64,000 nt of DNA from Brevundimonas sp. (GTDB lineage Bacteria; Pseudomonadota; Alphaproteobacteria; Caulobacterales; Caulobacteraceae). The stretch spans positions 1-64,000 of the forward strand of contig NZ_SDZL01000021.1 in the NCBI RefSeq assembly GCF_004210735.1, read 5' to 3'. The position numbers and the translations under genes are program-made. The notes beneath the pieces are model-generated. The model was not told where the DNA came from and did no database searches. It saw only the letters and a list, made by a program, of their open reading frames with translations. Below are positions 23,893 through 32,883 of the stretch, piece by piece (position 1 is the stretch's first letter; each line of letters opens with the position of its first letter).

Positions 23893-26436
23893 TCACAACG
23901 CTCCGGGGAACAATCGCGTCAGCAGAACGATCCCCGCGCCCTGCGCCGCGGTAAAGGCGACGAACAGCCCGACCAGATCCACGGTCGACGGGCGCTCGGG
24001 CGCGATCAGGCCGAACAGGCGTCTCAGCACGACATAGGCGCCCATCAGGCCGCTGATCGCCGCGAACGTCGCGCCCCACGCCCACAGCGCATAGACGGTG
24101 GCCCCCTGGCTGTTCGCGTCCGGCCGCAAGCCGGTCGCCCACCAGGCCTGCCCGTCCACCAGGCTGGCCGCCAGGACTGCGCCTGCCGCCAGCGCCAGAA
24201 GAGCCGTCGCGCCTGTCGCCGCGCGCGCGCCGCCGCGTCGCAAGATCCGCGGCGCGACCACCGCGCCCGCTCCGGCGACCGCCAGCAACCCCAGCACCAC
24301 CGCCAGTGACCCGATGTCGGGCGGCGCCTGCCACAGGTCCGGGCGTCGGCTCCACAGGAAGACATAGGAGAAGCCGGCCAGCAGGCACACCATGCCGCCG
24401 ACGATCAGCAAGATCACCATGGCCCACCAGCCATGACTGGTAGGGCCAGCGACATAGTTGGGCGCCCGAATCCCACCCCCGATGTCCGTCGTCTTTCGCT
24501 TGGTCGGGCGATCCAGGAACCAGCACCAGCGCAGGATGCAATAGATCGCCAGCAGGCCGCTTATGACCGCCACGGCATAGGCCTGGACCGTCAGGATAAG
24601 GAAGAAGCCGGCCGTGAATACGGCGCCGAAGACATGCCAGCCGGACGGGCGCGGAATACGCAGCAGATACTGCGGCTCGGCGTTCAGCGGGCTGGTGACG
24701 ATAGTCTGGCGCTCACCCGTCGGGGCGCCGGGCAGAAAGTAACGCCCCGCCTCGACATCGCGTGACAGGCCAGGCTGTTCCCACAGCGGATACAGGCTTT
24801 TGACCACCGGGATCGACCGCACCGAGTACGAGCCGCTGGGCAGCCACTCCAGGCCGGGACCATCGTGGATATTGCCCGCGTCGCGTGGCCCGAACGGGCG
24901 GAAATTGCAGATCATGTCGATGACCCACAACAGCACCGCCAGCCCGAACATGAAGGCGCCGATCGTGGAGATGAAGTTGGGCAGGTCCCAGCCGCGTCCC
25001 GGCAGATAGGTATAGACCCGCCGCGGCATTCCCATCAGTCCCGTCAGATGCATGGGCAGGAAGGCGATGTTGTGCCCGGCGAACATCAGCCAGAACACCC
25101 ATTTGCCCATTCGCTCGCTCAGTGGCCGGGCGCTGGACATCGGCAGCCAGTAATAGATGGCGGCGAATAGCGGAAACACCATCCCGCCGATCAGGACGTA
25201 GTGCAGATGGGCCACGATGAAATAGCTATCGTGCGCCTGCCAGTCGAACGGGACCATGGCCACCATGACGCCGGTCAGCCCGCCCATGACGAAGATGATC
25301 AGCCCCCCGACCGCGAACAGGCCGGGCGTCGAGAACCGCATCTTGCCCGCCGCGATGGTCGCGATCCAGGCGAAGACCTGAACCCCGGCGGGCACGCTGA
25401 CCGCCATCGAGGCGGCGCTGAAGTAGTTGATGCTGATCTGCGGCATGCCGGTCGTGAACATGTGGTGCGCCCACACGCCGAAACTGATGAAGCCGGTCGC
25501 CAGCATGGCCATGACCACCAGCGAATGACCGACCAGTTTCGTGCGCGCCATGGCCGGGATGATGGTCGACATGGCCCCCGCCGCCGGCAGGAAGATGATG
25601 TAGACCTCGGGGTGGCCAAAGAACCAGAACAGGTGCTGCCACAGGACCGGGTCCCCGCCCTTCAGCGGATCGAAGAAGGGCCAGCCCAACGCCCGTTCCA
25701 GCTCCAGCAGCAGCGTCGCCAGGATGATGGACGGGAAGGCGATGATGATCATGCAGGCGAAGATCAGCATGGCCCATGCGAAGACCGGCAGCTTGTCCAG
25801 CGTCATGCCGGGGGCCCGGGTTTTCAGCACGCCGACGATGATCTCGATCGCGCCGGCGATGGCCGAAATCTCGATGAAGCCGATGCCCAGAAGCCAGAAG
25901 TCCGCGTTGATCCCCGGCGAATAGGTCATGCTGGTCAGCGGCGGATACATGAACCAGCCGCCGTTCGGCGCCAGGCCGAAAAACAGTGAGCAGAAGAAGG
26001 CCAGACCGCCCACCAGATAGGCCCAGAAGGCATAGGCCCCCAGCCGGGGAAACGGCAGGTCGCGCGCGCCCAGCATCTGCGGCAGCAGCAGCACGCCCAA
26101 CGCCTCGACCGCCGGCACGGCGAACAGGAACATCATCACCGTGCCGTGCATGGTGAAGATCTGGTTGTAGGTCTCTTGCGGCAGGAAGCCGGTCATCGGC
26201 AGCGCCAGTTGCGTGCGCATCAACAGCGCCAGCACTCCGGCCAGCACGAAGAACAGCATGGCTGCGCCGACGTAATAGACGCCGATGATGTTGTTGTTGG
26301 TCGCCGTGATCCATTCCCACGGCGAACGCGGGCCGCACCAGGCGTCCTGAAGTTGCTCCAGCTCACCCTCGGGGCGCGGTTCCTGCGTCGGGAAGCGGTC
26401 GTATTTTGCGGTGTCGAAGCCCGTCTCCGAACTCAT
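23893..26436 (-). CDS. Cytochrome c oxidase subunit I-III fusion
   Basis: The 847-residue protein joins the haem-copper catalytic subunit to a subunit III-like C-terminus, so it should reduce oxygen to water and pump protons. Subunit I motifs are GTVMMFLFAVP near haem a, WFFGHPEVYIIFLP with the His-Tyr crosslink and the Glu of A-family oxidases, WAHHMFTTGMP (CuB His pair) and YFIVAHLHYVL (haem ligands). After about residue 570 come further helices ending in a DLVGLFVAFTAAQGAG segment. ATG at 26436 overlaps the subunit II stop (ATGA). Confidence 0.92.
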   Translation of the reverse strand: MSSETGFDTAKYDRFPTQEPRPEGELEQLQDAWCGPRSPWEWITATNNNIIGVYYVGAAMLFFVLAGVLALLMRTQLALPMTGFLPQETYNQIFTMHGTVMMFLFAVPAVEALGVLLLPQMLGARDLPFPRLGAYAFWAYLVGGLAFFCSLFFGLAPNGGWFMYPPLTSMTYSPGINADFWLLGIGFIEISAIAGAIEIIVGVLKTRAPGMTLDKLPVFAWAMLIFACMIIIAFPSIILATLLLELERALGWPFFDPLKGGDPVLWQHLFWFFGHPEVYIIFLPAAGAMSTIIPAMARTKLVGHSLVVMAMLATGFISFGVWAHHMFTTGMPQISINYFSAASMAVSVPAGVQVFAWIATIAAGKMRFSTPGLFAVGGLIIFVMGGLTGVMVAMVPFDWQAHDSYFIVAHLHYVLIGGMVFPLFAAIYYWLPMSSARPLSERMGKWVFWLMFAGHNIAFLPMHLTGLMGMPRRVYTYLPGRGWDLPNFISTIGAFMFGLAVLLWVIDMICNFRPFGPRDAGNIHDGPGLEWLPSGSYSVRSIPVVKSLYPLWEQPGLSRDVEAGRYFLPGAPTGERQTIVTSPLNAEPQYLLRIPRPSGWHVFGAVFTAGFFLILTVQAYAVAVISGLLAIYCILRWCWFLDRPTKRKTTDIGGGIRAPNYVAGPTSHGWWAMVILLIVGGMVCLLAGFSYVFLWSRRPDLWQAPPDIGSLAVVLGLLAVAGAGAVVAPRILRRGGARAATGATALLALAAGAVLAASLVDGQAWWATGLRPDANSQGATVYALWAWGATFAAISGLMGAYVVLRRLFGLIAPERPSTVDLVGLFVAFTAAQGAGIVLLTRLFPGAL

Positions 26437-27386
26437 TTCAGGCTGTCCAGATAGGCGGCGACGTCGCGCAGTTCCTGGCCCGTCAGGACGGGATAAGACG
26501 GCATGCGGTTGCCGGGCTTGATGCCCTGGCTGTCAGCGATCCAGCCCGCCATCGTGCCCTGGTTGTTCGGCAGGATGCCGGCCCCCAGGGTCTGTCGTGA
26601 TCCGACATGCGTCAGGTCCGGCCCCGCCAGCCCGTTGGCCTGCGTTCCCCGGACGGTGTGGCAGGCGCCGCAGCCCGAGGCGGTGAAGACCCCCGCCCCG
26701 GCCGGAACAGTCGTCGCGACGGCGGGTCCCGCCTGTTTCGCGCGCCAGGCGGCGAAGGCTTCCGGCCGGTGCGCCACGACGACCAGCCCCATCAGGGCGT
26801 GCGGCCCACCGCAATATTCGGCGCACTGACCCGCATAGACGCCCGGCCGGTCGGCCTGGATGCGCATGAAGTTGCGGCGGCCGGGGATCATGTCCGTCTT
26901 GCCGCCCAGACGCGGAATCCAGACACTGTGGATGACGTCGGCGCTTTCCAGCTCCAGCACCACAGGGCGTCCGATTGGGATGTGCACCTCATTGGCGTCC
27001 TGGAGCGCCTCGGCGCCGCGCGGATCCAGATAGGCGACGCGCCACCACCACATCTCGCCGGTCACGCGCACCCGCATCTCGCCGGCCCTTGGCGCGTCCG
27101 AGACCCGTGCAGTGACCGACAGGCCATAGATCAGCAGGCCCGTCAGCACGACGACCGGAAACGCCAATCCGCCGATCCAGACCAGCCGCTCGCCCGCCAC
27201 CCGCCGCTTCCACTTACGGGGACCGAACAGCGCGACGCCCAGGGTGATCAGCACCACGGTCAGCACCACGGCGCCCATGACGAACAGCACCCAGGCGACC
27301 ACCGTCACCGGCCCGGCGAAAGGCCCTGCGGGGTCCAGCACCGGAGGCGGCCAGCCGTTCAGCACATTCAGCGTCTCAGTCGTCAT
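26433..27386 (-). CDS. Cytochrome c oxidase subunit II with fused cytochrome c domain
   Basis: Two N-terminal transmembrane helices lead to a cupredoxin domain with the CuA site CAEYCGGPHALM and upstream His in IHSVW. A C-terminal cytochrome c domain has the haem site CGACH and a distal Met in NRMPSYP. This arrangement is that of caa3-type oxidases. The product has 317 residues from ATG 27386. The upstream cytochrome c gene overlaps its start by 11 bases. Confidence 0.92.
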   Translation of the reverse strand: MTTETLNVLNGWPPPVLDPAGPFAGPVTVVAWVLFVMGAVVLTVVLITLGVALFGPRKWKRRVAGERLVWIGGLAFPVVVLTGLLIYGLSVTARVSDAPRAGEMRVRVTGEMWWWRVAYLDPRGAEALQDANEVHIPIGRPVVLELESADVIHSVWIPRLGGKTDMIPGRRNFMRIQADRPGVYAGQCAEYCGGPHALMGLVVVAHRPEAFAAWRAKQAGPAVATTVPAGAGVFTASGCGACHTVRGTQANGLAGPDLTHVGSRQTLGAGILPNNQGTMAGWIADSQGIKPGNRMPSYPVLTGQELRDVAAYLDSLK

Positions 27387-27768
27387 CAAGCGTATACAGA
27401 TAGGCCGCGACGTCGCGGGCTTCGGTTTCGGTCAGGGGCATCGGCGGCATGGCCGTATCGGGCAGCAACGACGGCGCGTCCCGGACAAAGGCGATCATCG
27501 TGTCCGGCTGGTTCGGCAATCGCCCCGCGATAAGCGGCCGCGCACCGACCCCCGCCAACGATCCGCCTGTCCGCCCCTGCGGCCAGCGGATCCCGGGCAC
27601 GGCGTGACAGGCGGCGCAACCGACGCGCTCGATAACCTTCAGTCCCTCGGCCGGATCGCCCCGGGCGATCTGACGGGGCAGATCCGCCTTGTCGACGCAT
27701 CCCGTCGCGACGAGAGCCAGCGCCATCGTCATGCCTCGAACAATACTGGCCCTGCCGCCTTGCCACAT
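27376..27768 (-). CDS. Small c-type cytochrome lipoprotein
   Basis: The 130-residue protein has a short signal with the lipobox LVATGC, one haem c site (CAACH) and a distal Met within PDTAMPPMPLT. The C-terminal helix TEARDVAAYLYTL is typical of class I cytochromes. ATG at 27768 has GAGGGG upstream; later Met codons at 27732 and 27726 are alternatives. It heads the oxidase operon and likely delivers electrons to the CuA or c domain of subunit II. Confidence 0.85.
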   Translation of the reverse strand: MWQGGRASIVRGMTMALALVATGCVDKADLPRQIARGDPAEGLKVIERVGCAACHAVPGIRWPQGRTGGSLAGVGARPLIAGRLPNQPDTMIAFVRDAPSLLPDTAMPPMPLTETEARDVAAYLYTLDDD

Positions 27769-27865
27769 GCGCCCCTCGAAAGCTTCACGGGGTGCAATCC
27801 GCCCCGGCTCCTGCGGTTCCCGAGCAAATGCCGGAACCTGAGCCGTCAGCCCGTGTTCGTTCCGG

Positions 27866-28609
27866 GTGCGCGCCCTGCCCCTCCTTGCCGTATTCCTGCC
27901 GCTGGCTGCGTGCGACGCCGCACCGGGCCGAACGGATCGTGCGTTCACAGCGTCAGGCCAGATCATCGCCATGGGCGGTGGCGCGGGCGGTGCGGCCAAC
28001 GCCTGCTTTACCTGTCACGGTTTGCAGGGCCAGGGCGACGGCGTCGGAACGCCGCGCCTGGCGGGGCTGGACCAGGGCTATCTGCAAAAACAGATGGAGG
28101 ATTACGCCGCCGGCCTACGCCCCGACGACATCATGACGCAGGTGTCGAAAAATCTGGATCACGACGGACGCCGCGCGGTCGCGGCTTACTACGCCGCCAT
28201 GCCAGCCCCCGACGGCGATGCGGCCCTAACTGGCCCGCCTCCCGCCCTGTGGCTGGTCGGCGACCAGGCGCGCGGCATAGTCGCCTGCGGCAGTTGTCAT
28301 GGCGCCCAGGGCCAGGGCGGGGGCGGCGGCAATCCCGCCGTCTCGGGCCAGCCGGCTCCCTATACGCTGGAACAGATCGATCGCTGGAAATCGGGCAAGC
28401 GTCGCAACGATCCGCGCGGCGTCATGGCGGCGGCCGTGCAGCATCTGACGGACGCAGAAGCCCGCGCCATAGCCGGCTGGCTGTCCGCGCAACCCGCTGC
28501 TCCAGCGCCCGATAGCGCCGCTGCCAGCGTGTCCGCCTCGGTCGCAGCTGCGGCACGACCGGCAGCATCGCGTGAAACACGTCGTCCCGATCGATCAGAT
28601 GGTGCTTGA
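27866..28609 (+). CDS. Diheme cytochrome c4-like lipoprotein
   Basis: The product has two class I cytochrome domains. The signal peptide ends at a lipobox (LPLAAC). Haem sites are CFTCHG (about 49) and CGSCHG (about 138), each followed by a Gly-rich GQGDG/GQGGG loop as in cytochrome c4. The second domain ends near 28502 and a 35-residue Ala/Ser-rich tail follows. That tail overlaps the convergent cytochrome b561 gene by 188 bases. GTG at 27866 is the only reasonable start. Confidence 0.85.
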   Translation: MRALPLLAVFLPLAACDAAPGRTDRAFTASGQIIAMGGGAGGAANACFTCHGLQGQGDGVGTPRLAGLDQGYLQKQMEDYAAGLRPDDIMTQVSKNLDHDGRRAVAAYYAAMPAPDGDAALTGPPPALWLVGDQARGIVACGSCHGAQGQGGGGGNPAVSGQPAPYTLEQIDRWKSGKRRNDPRGVMAAAVQHLTDAEARAIAGWLSAQPAAPAPDSAAASVSASVAAAARPAASRETRRPDRSDGA

Positions 28610-29156
28610 GCGCCGCCCCCGCGTGGACAGGGATCATCAGGATCAGGGCCGCGACCATGCCCCAATGCATCCATTCCGCCGCCGCCTCGATCATCCATAG
28701 CTGGGTGTTCGACAGGCCTTGCATCGGCAGCAGCGGCCACGGAATGAACCCGGCCGCCAACAGCGTCGTGTCCCGCGCCGTCGCCGAAATCATGGCCCAC
28801 CCCGTCAGCGGCAGGCCGAACAGGCAGGTGTAGAAGACATAGTGGGTGATGTGGGCTGCGGTGCTTTCCCACCCCGGCTTGTCGGCGTCATTGATCAGAT
28901 TGGGAGCCATCAGCCGCCACGACAACCGCCCGATCACCAGCAGCAGCATCAGCACCCCGACCGCGAAATGCACGTCATAGGCGGCGACCTTGGCGCCCCC
29001 GACGGGCAACCGGCCCATCCACCAGCCCCAACCCAGCTGGAACAGGACCAGCCCCGCCATGGCCCAGTGAAACCAGATGGCGACCGGCGAATATCGCCCC
29101 TCGTCATGGTGCCCCGCCGCCCATTCCAGCGCTTGTGCGATCAGTTTATCGATCAT
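28422..29156 (-). CDS. Cytochrome b561-family membrane protein
   Basis: This di-haem b protein has about four transmembrane helices. His ligands are seen in AIWFHWAMAGLVLFQLGW, YDVHFAVGVLMLLLVI, WMHWGMVAALILMIPVHAGA and LKHHLIDRDDVF. The fold matches the prokaryotic b561/YceJ group, which passes electrons between quinol and periplasmic partners. The last 45 residues are basic and lie antisense to the diheme cytochrome gene. ATG at 29156 overlaps the CtaG stop (ATGA). Confidence 0.88.
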   Translation of the reverse strand: MIDKLIAQALEWAAGHHDEGRYSPVAIWFHWAMAGLVLFQLGWGWWMGRLPVGGAKVAAYDVHFAVGVLMLLLVIGRLSWRLMAPNLINDADKPGWESTAAHITHYVFYTCLFGLPLTGWAMISATARDTTLLAAGFIPWPLLPMQGLSNTQLWMIEAAAEWMHWGMVAALILMIPVHAGAALKHHLIDRDDVFHAMLPVVPQLRPRRTRWQRRYRALEQRVARTASRLWRGLLRPSDAARPPP

Positions 29157-29881
29157 CCGACCGACGCCTGATCCGGCCCTCGCAGCAGGCTGTTCAGTCG
29201 CCACAGGGCGACCGCCAGATAGGCTGCCGCGGCGGGCGCCCACATGATCAAGCCCGCCGCCTGCTGATCCTCAAGCGGGGTCATGCCCCAGGCCAGGGTC
29301 GTGCCGAAATGGGGGGCGTACAGTGGCTGGCCGGCGAACACGATGATTGCGCCCAGCAGTCCCATCAGCAGCATCGCCGCCAGCAGCCCGGCCACCGCGC
29401 CCGGCGCCGACGTCGCCCGGATGGCGGCCCAGAACCAGACGGCGCTGCCCAGCAGGGTCGCCTGCATGATCCAATAGACGCCGTCATGGCTCAGTGCGGC
29501 GGCATAGAGCCCGGGCGCATGCCAGACCCAGAACACTACCGCCTGCACGGCCACCGCCGCCAGAAGGTGGACCCGTCTGGGACACGGCAAGGCCAGAGCC
29601 AGCAAGGGCGCCGCCGCCAGCACCAGCAGAAGGTGATGCAGGGTTCGCCCCGTGAACAGCGCCGAACCCAGGGCGCACAGCGGCGATATGAAGATCACGG
29701 CCAGCACGGCCAAGGCGGCGAACAGCGTAGGCCCCACTTGCCCCCGCCGCATGAACACCCACCCGGCCACCGCGCCGACCACCAGCGCCCCAAGCACCAG
29801 CGGATCCAGATTCCAGCGCCCGAGCCACTCCGCAGGGTCGGGCGCCGGACCGCAATAGGGCGTCCAGGGTCTGTCGATCAT
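29153..29881 (-). CDS. ctaG: CtaG (caa3-type) cytochrome c oxidase assembly protein
   Basis: The 242-residue integral membrane protein has about seven helices and the family signs WHAPGLYAAAL and HFGTTLAWGMTPLEDQQAAG, and ends with a helix pair. It belongs to the Caa3_CtaG family, which helps assemble the CuB centre of caa3-type oxidases. It is not related to the Cox11 type. The gene is at the head of a two-gene unit with cytochrome b561. Confidence 0.88.
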   Translation of the reverse strand: MIDRPWTPYCGPAPDPAEWLGRWNLDPLVLGALVVGAVAGWVFMRRGQVGPTLFAALAVLAVIFISPLCALGSALFTGRTLHHLLLVLAAAPLLALALPCPRRVHLLAAVAVQAVVFWVWHAPGLYAAALSHDGVYWIMQATLLGSAVWFWAAIRATSAPGAVAGLLAAMLLMGLLGAIIVFAGQPLYAPHFGTTLAWGMTPLEDQQAAGLIMWAPAAAAYLAVALWRLNSLLRGPDQASVG

Positions 29882-29936
29882 CCGACGCTAACGACGGACT
29901 GCCGTGACGGTTCAATCGGCGCCGTTTGCGTCGCGA

Positions 29937-31379
29937 TCAGCCCGCCGAGTAACTGGTTTTCGTCTGGGTATAGAAGTCGGCAGCGGCGAAGCCTTGCTCG
30001 CGCGGACCAAAGCTGGACTTCTTCGTGCCGCCGAACGGCACATGATAGTCGACCCCGGCGGTCGGCAGGTTGACCATCGTCATGCCCGCCTTCGCCCGGC
30101 GCTGGAAATCGCGCGCGTGCTTCAGCGACGAGGTGACGATACCGGCGGACAGGCCGAACTCGACCCCGTTGGCGATGGCCAGGCCCTGCTCATAATCCTT
30201 GACCCGGATGGTGGAGGCGACCGGGCCAAACACCTCTTCGGTGTTGATCCGCGCGTCCGGCAGGGTGTCGGCGATCAGGGTCGGCTGGACGTACCAGCCG
30301 GGCTTGTCCAGGCTCAGCCGCTCGCCCCCCGCCACGATCCGGCCGCCGCCGTCGCGGGCGATGTCGATATAGCGATATGAGGTCTCGCGCTGGGCCTCGG
30401 TGACCGCCGGGCCCATCTGGGTGTTCGGGTCCAGGGCGTCGCCGACGCGCAGGGCGGCGACCTTTTCGGCCAGGGCGACGACAAAGCGGTCGTGGATCCC
30501 GTCCTGAACGATCAGGCGGCTTGAGGCCGTGCAGCGCTGCCCCGTGGCGAAGAAGCTGCCGTCCAGGGCGATGGCCACCGCGCGGTCCAGGTCGGCGTCG
30601 TCCAGCACGATCAGCGGGTTCTTGCCGCCCATTTCCAGTTGCACCCGCGCCTGACGCCGGGCCGCGCCCTCGGCGACCGAGGCGCCGACACCCTGTGAGC
30701 CGGTGAAGCTGAGGCCGTCGATATCCGGATGGCCGACGATGGCCCGGCCCACGTCGCCGTCGCCGATGACCATATTGACCACGCCGGCCGGCAGGCCCGC
30801 CTCATGCAGGATCGCCACCAGCGCCTCCGCCGTGGCCGGCGTCGGGCCGGCGGCCTTCAGCACCACAGTGTTTCCAAAGGCGATGGCCGGGGCGATTTTC
30901 CACGCCGGGATGGCGATGGGGAAGTTCCACGGCGTGATCAGGCCAAACACGCCGACCGGCTGACGATAGGTCTGGATCTCGACGCCGGGCCGGGTAGACG
31001 CCAGATTCTGACCGTGCAGGCGCAGAGCCTCGCCCGCGAAATATTTCAGGATACGCCCGGCTCGCACTGTCTCGCCGATCCCCTCAGCCAGCGTCTTGCC
31101 TTCTTCGCGCGACAGCAGCCGGCCGATCTGCTCGCGCCGCTCCACGATCAGCGATCCGGCACGGTCCAGCACGTCGAACCGCACCTCGGGCGAGGCAGAG
31201 GCCCAGCCCTCGAAGGCGTCGCGCGCAGCGTTGACCGCCTGGTCCACTTCGGCCGCGCCACCCTTGGGCGTGCGCGCCACCACCTCGCGCGTGTCTGATG
31301 GATTCAGGCTTTCGCCCAGGCGATCACCCCCCACCTTCTCGCCACCAATCCAGTGCGAGAGTTCCAGCGTGTCCGACAT
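29937..31379 (-). CDS. Aldehyde dehydrogenase (2-oxoglutarate semialdehyde type)
   Basis: This NAD(P)-dependent dehydrogenase has 480 residues. It has the Rossmann entry [19 protein letters not shown], catalytic Glu in QLEMGGKNP and Cys in [12 protein letters not shown]. The C-terminal segment [20 protein letters not shown], with a [10 protein letters not shown] end, is typical of alpha-ketoglutaric semialdehyde dehydrogenases that finish pentose or glucarate breakdown. Substrate choice is inferred. It is divergent from the beta-helix gene. Confidence 0.85.
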   Translation of the reverse strand: MSDTLELSHWIGGEKVGGDRLGESLNPSDTREVVARTPKGGAAEVDQAVNAARDAFEGWASASPEVRFDVLDRAGSLIVERREQIGRLLSREEGKTLAEGIGETVRAGRILKYFAGEALRLHGQNLASTRPGVEIQTYRQPVGVFGLITPWNFPIAIPAWKIAPAIAFGNTVVLKAAGPTPATAEALVAILHEAGLPAGVVNMVIGDGDVGRAIVGHPDIDGLSFTGSQGVGASVAEGAARRQARVQLEMGGKNPLIVLDDADLDRAVAIALDGSFFATGQRCTASSRLIVQDGIHDRFVVALAEKVAALRVGDALDPNTQMGPAVTEAQRETSYRYIDIARDGGGRIVAGGERLSLDKPGWYVQPTLIADTLPDARINTEEVFGPVASTIRVKDYEQGLAIANGVEFGLSAGIVTSSLKHARDFQRRAKAGMTMVNLPTAGVDYHVPFGGTKKSSFGPREQGFAAADFYTQTKTSYSAG

Positions 31380-31635
31380 GGGTAAGCCTTTCGCGGCAAC
31401 GATCTACAGACGGACGCCGACCTTGATAGAGCAGGCAGGATCATCCACTCGATCAGCCCATACCGTCAGACGATTGCATTCGCGACGAAAAACGAGAGCC
31501 ACTGGGTGGCGCGGTGATCGCATTAGCTTCGTCGCCAAAAACAGAAACAGTTTCATTTTCGTCTTGCGGGAATAGCGACGGTATGAAAATCTCATGTCGG
31601 GCAAATATTCAGAGCGTTCCGGAGGGGGAGAGATA
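31380..31635. promoter_or_regulatory. AT-rich divergent promoter region
   Basis: The 256 bases between the divergent aldehyde dehydrogenase and beta-helix genes are noticeably lower in GC than the flanking genes, mainly from 31440 to 31620. A perfect palindrome GAAAC-A-GTTTC lies at 31544-31554. No exact copy of the TetR operator found at 36163 is present. A very strong ribosome site, GGAGGGGGAGAG, ends this region ahead of ATG 31636. Confidence 0.45.
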
Positions 31636-32874
31636 ATGAAGATGCGCACGTGGCTGCCGATCGCGATGGTGCTGGTTCTGGGCGCTTGCGGGTCCAAACC
31701 GGATCAGAAGGGCACCGACCTCTCCAAAGCGAACACGACCTATCAGACCGAGCTGATGGAGAAGCTGATCGACGCCAAGCCCGGCACGGTGATCGAAATC
31801 CCGGCCGGCCTCTTCACCATCGACACCAGCCTGAGCCTGGCCGTCGACGGCGTGACCATTCGCGGTCAGGGCATGGACAAGACGATCCTGAACTTCCGCA
31901 ATCAGGCGGCGGGGGCCCAGGGCCTGCTGGTCACCGCCAGCAACTTCACCATTGAGAATCTGGCGATCGAGGACACCAAGGGTGACGCCCTGAAGATCAA
32001 CGAGGGCGAGAACATCGTCGTGCGCAAGGTCCGCACGGAATGGACGCAAGGACCCAAGACGGAGAACGGCGCCTATGGAATCTACCCCGTCCAGACGCGC
32101 AACGTCCTGATCGAGGACAGCGTGGCGATCGGCGCATCCGACGCGGGCATCTATGTCGGCCAGTCCAGAAACGTCGTGGTTCGCCGCAACCGGGCTGAAT
32201 ACAATGTCGCCGGGATCGAGATCGAGAACTGCATCGACGCCGACGTCTATGAAAACCTGGCCACTAACAACACCGGCGGCATTCTGGTCTTCAACATGCC
32301 CCAGCTGCAGCAGGCGGGATACCGGACGCGCGTGTTCAACAATCGCGCCGTCTCTAACAACACGCGCAATTTCGGCCATGCCGGCACCCCGGTCGCCAGC
32401 GTTCCGGCGGGCACGGGCGTGATCGTCAACTCCAACGATCAGGTCGAGATTTTCGACAACGAGATCGCTGACAACAAGACCGGAAACATCATCATCTCCA
32501 GTCTGTTCTCGGCCGGCTATTCGGACAGCGCCATGAGCGCCGATTTCGACCCCTATCCGGAAGCCATCCTGATCAAGGACAACCGTTTCAGCGGCGGCGG
32601 CAACTCGCCGGACGGCGTCGATCTGCAGGCGCTGCGCGTGGCCAAATTCGGACCCACCGGCCGCTTCCCGGACATCATCTGGGACGGCTACGTCAATCCC
32701 AAGCGTCTGGTGAACGGACAACTGCCCGCCGCCCTGCGAATCTGTATCGACAATGGCGAGGCGGGCGTTCTGAACGTTGACGGCCCGAACAAATACGCCA
32801 AGCCCAACACCGACATCGCGCCGCACCGGTGCACCCTGCCCCGTCTCTCGCCCGTCACCCTGCCGGGAGCCTGA
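31636..32874 (+). CDS. Parallel beta-helix lipoprotein (TIGR03805-like)
   Basis: The 412-residue product has a lipobox (MVLVLGACG, Cys at 17). A right-handed parallel beta-helix follows, with many short repeats such as GVTIRGQGMDKTIL, NFTIENLAIEDTKGDALK, NIVVRKVRTEW, NVLIEDSVAIGASDAGIYVG and NVVVRRNRAEYNVAGIEIEN. The NosD-like fold and its pairing with the next gene fit TIGR03805, a family that occurs next to TIGR03806 cytochromes. No catalytic role is known. GGAGGGGGAG precedes the ATG. Confidence 0.88.
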   Translation: MKMRTWLPIAMVLVLGACGSKPDQKGTDLSKANTTYQTELMEKLIDAKPGTVIEIPAGLFTIDTSLSLAVDGVTIRGQGMDKTILNFRNQAAGAQGLLVTASNFTIENLAIEDTKGDALKINEGENIVVRKVRTEWTQGPKTENGAYGIYPVQTRNVLIEDSVAIGASDAGIYVGQSRNVVVRRNRAEYNVAGIEIENCIDADVYENLATNNTGGILVFNMPQLQQAGYRTRVFNNRAVSNNTRNFGHAGTPVASVPAGTGVIVNSNDQVEIFDNEIADNKTGNIIISSLFSAGYSDSAMSADFDPYPEAILIKDNRFSGGGNSPDGVDLQALRVAKFGPTGRFPDIIWDGYVNPKRLVNGQLPAALRICIDNGEAGVLNVDGPNKYAKPNTDIAPHRCTLPRLSPVTLPGA

Positions 32875-32883
32875 CGCGGCCTC

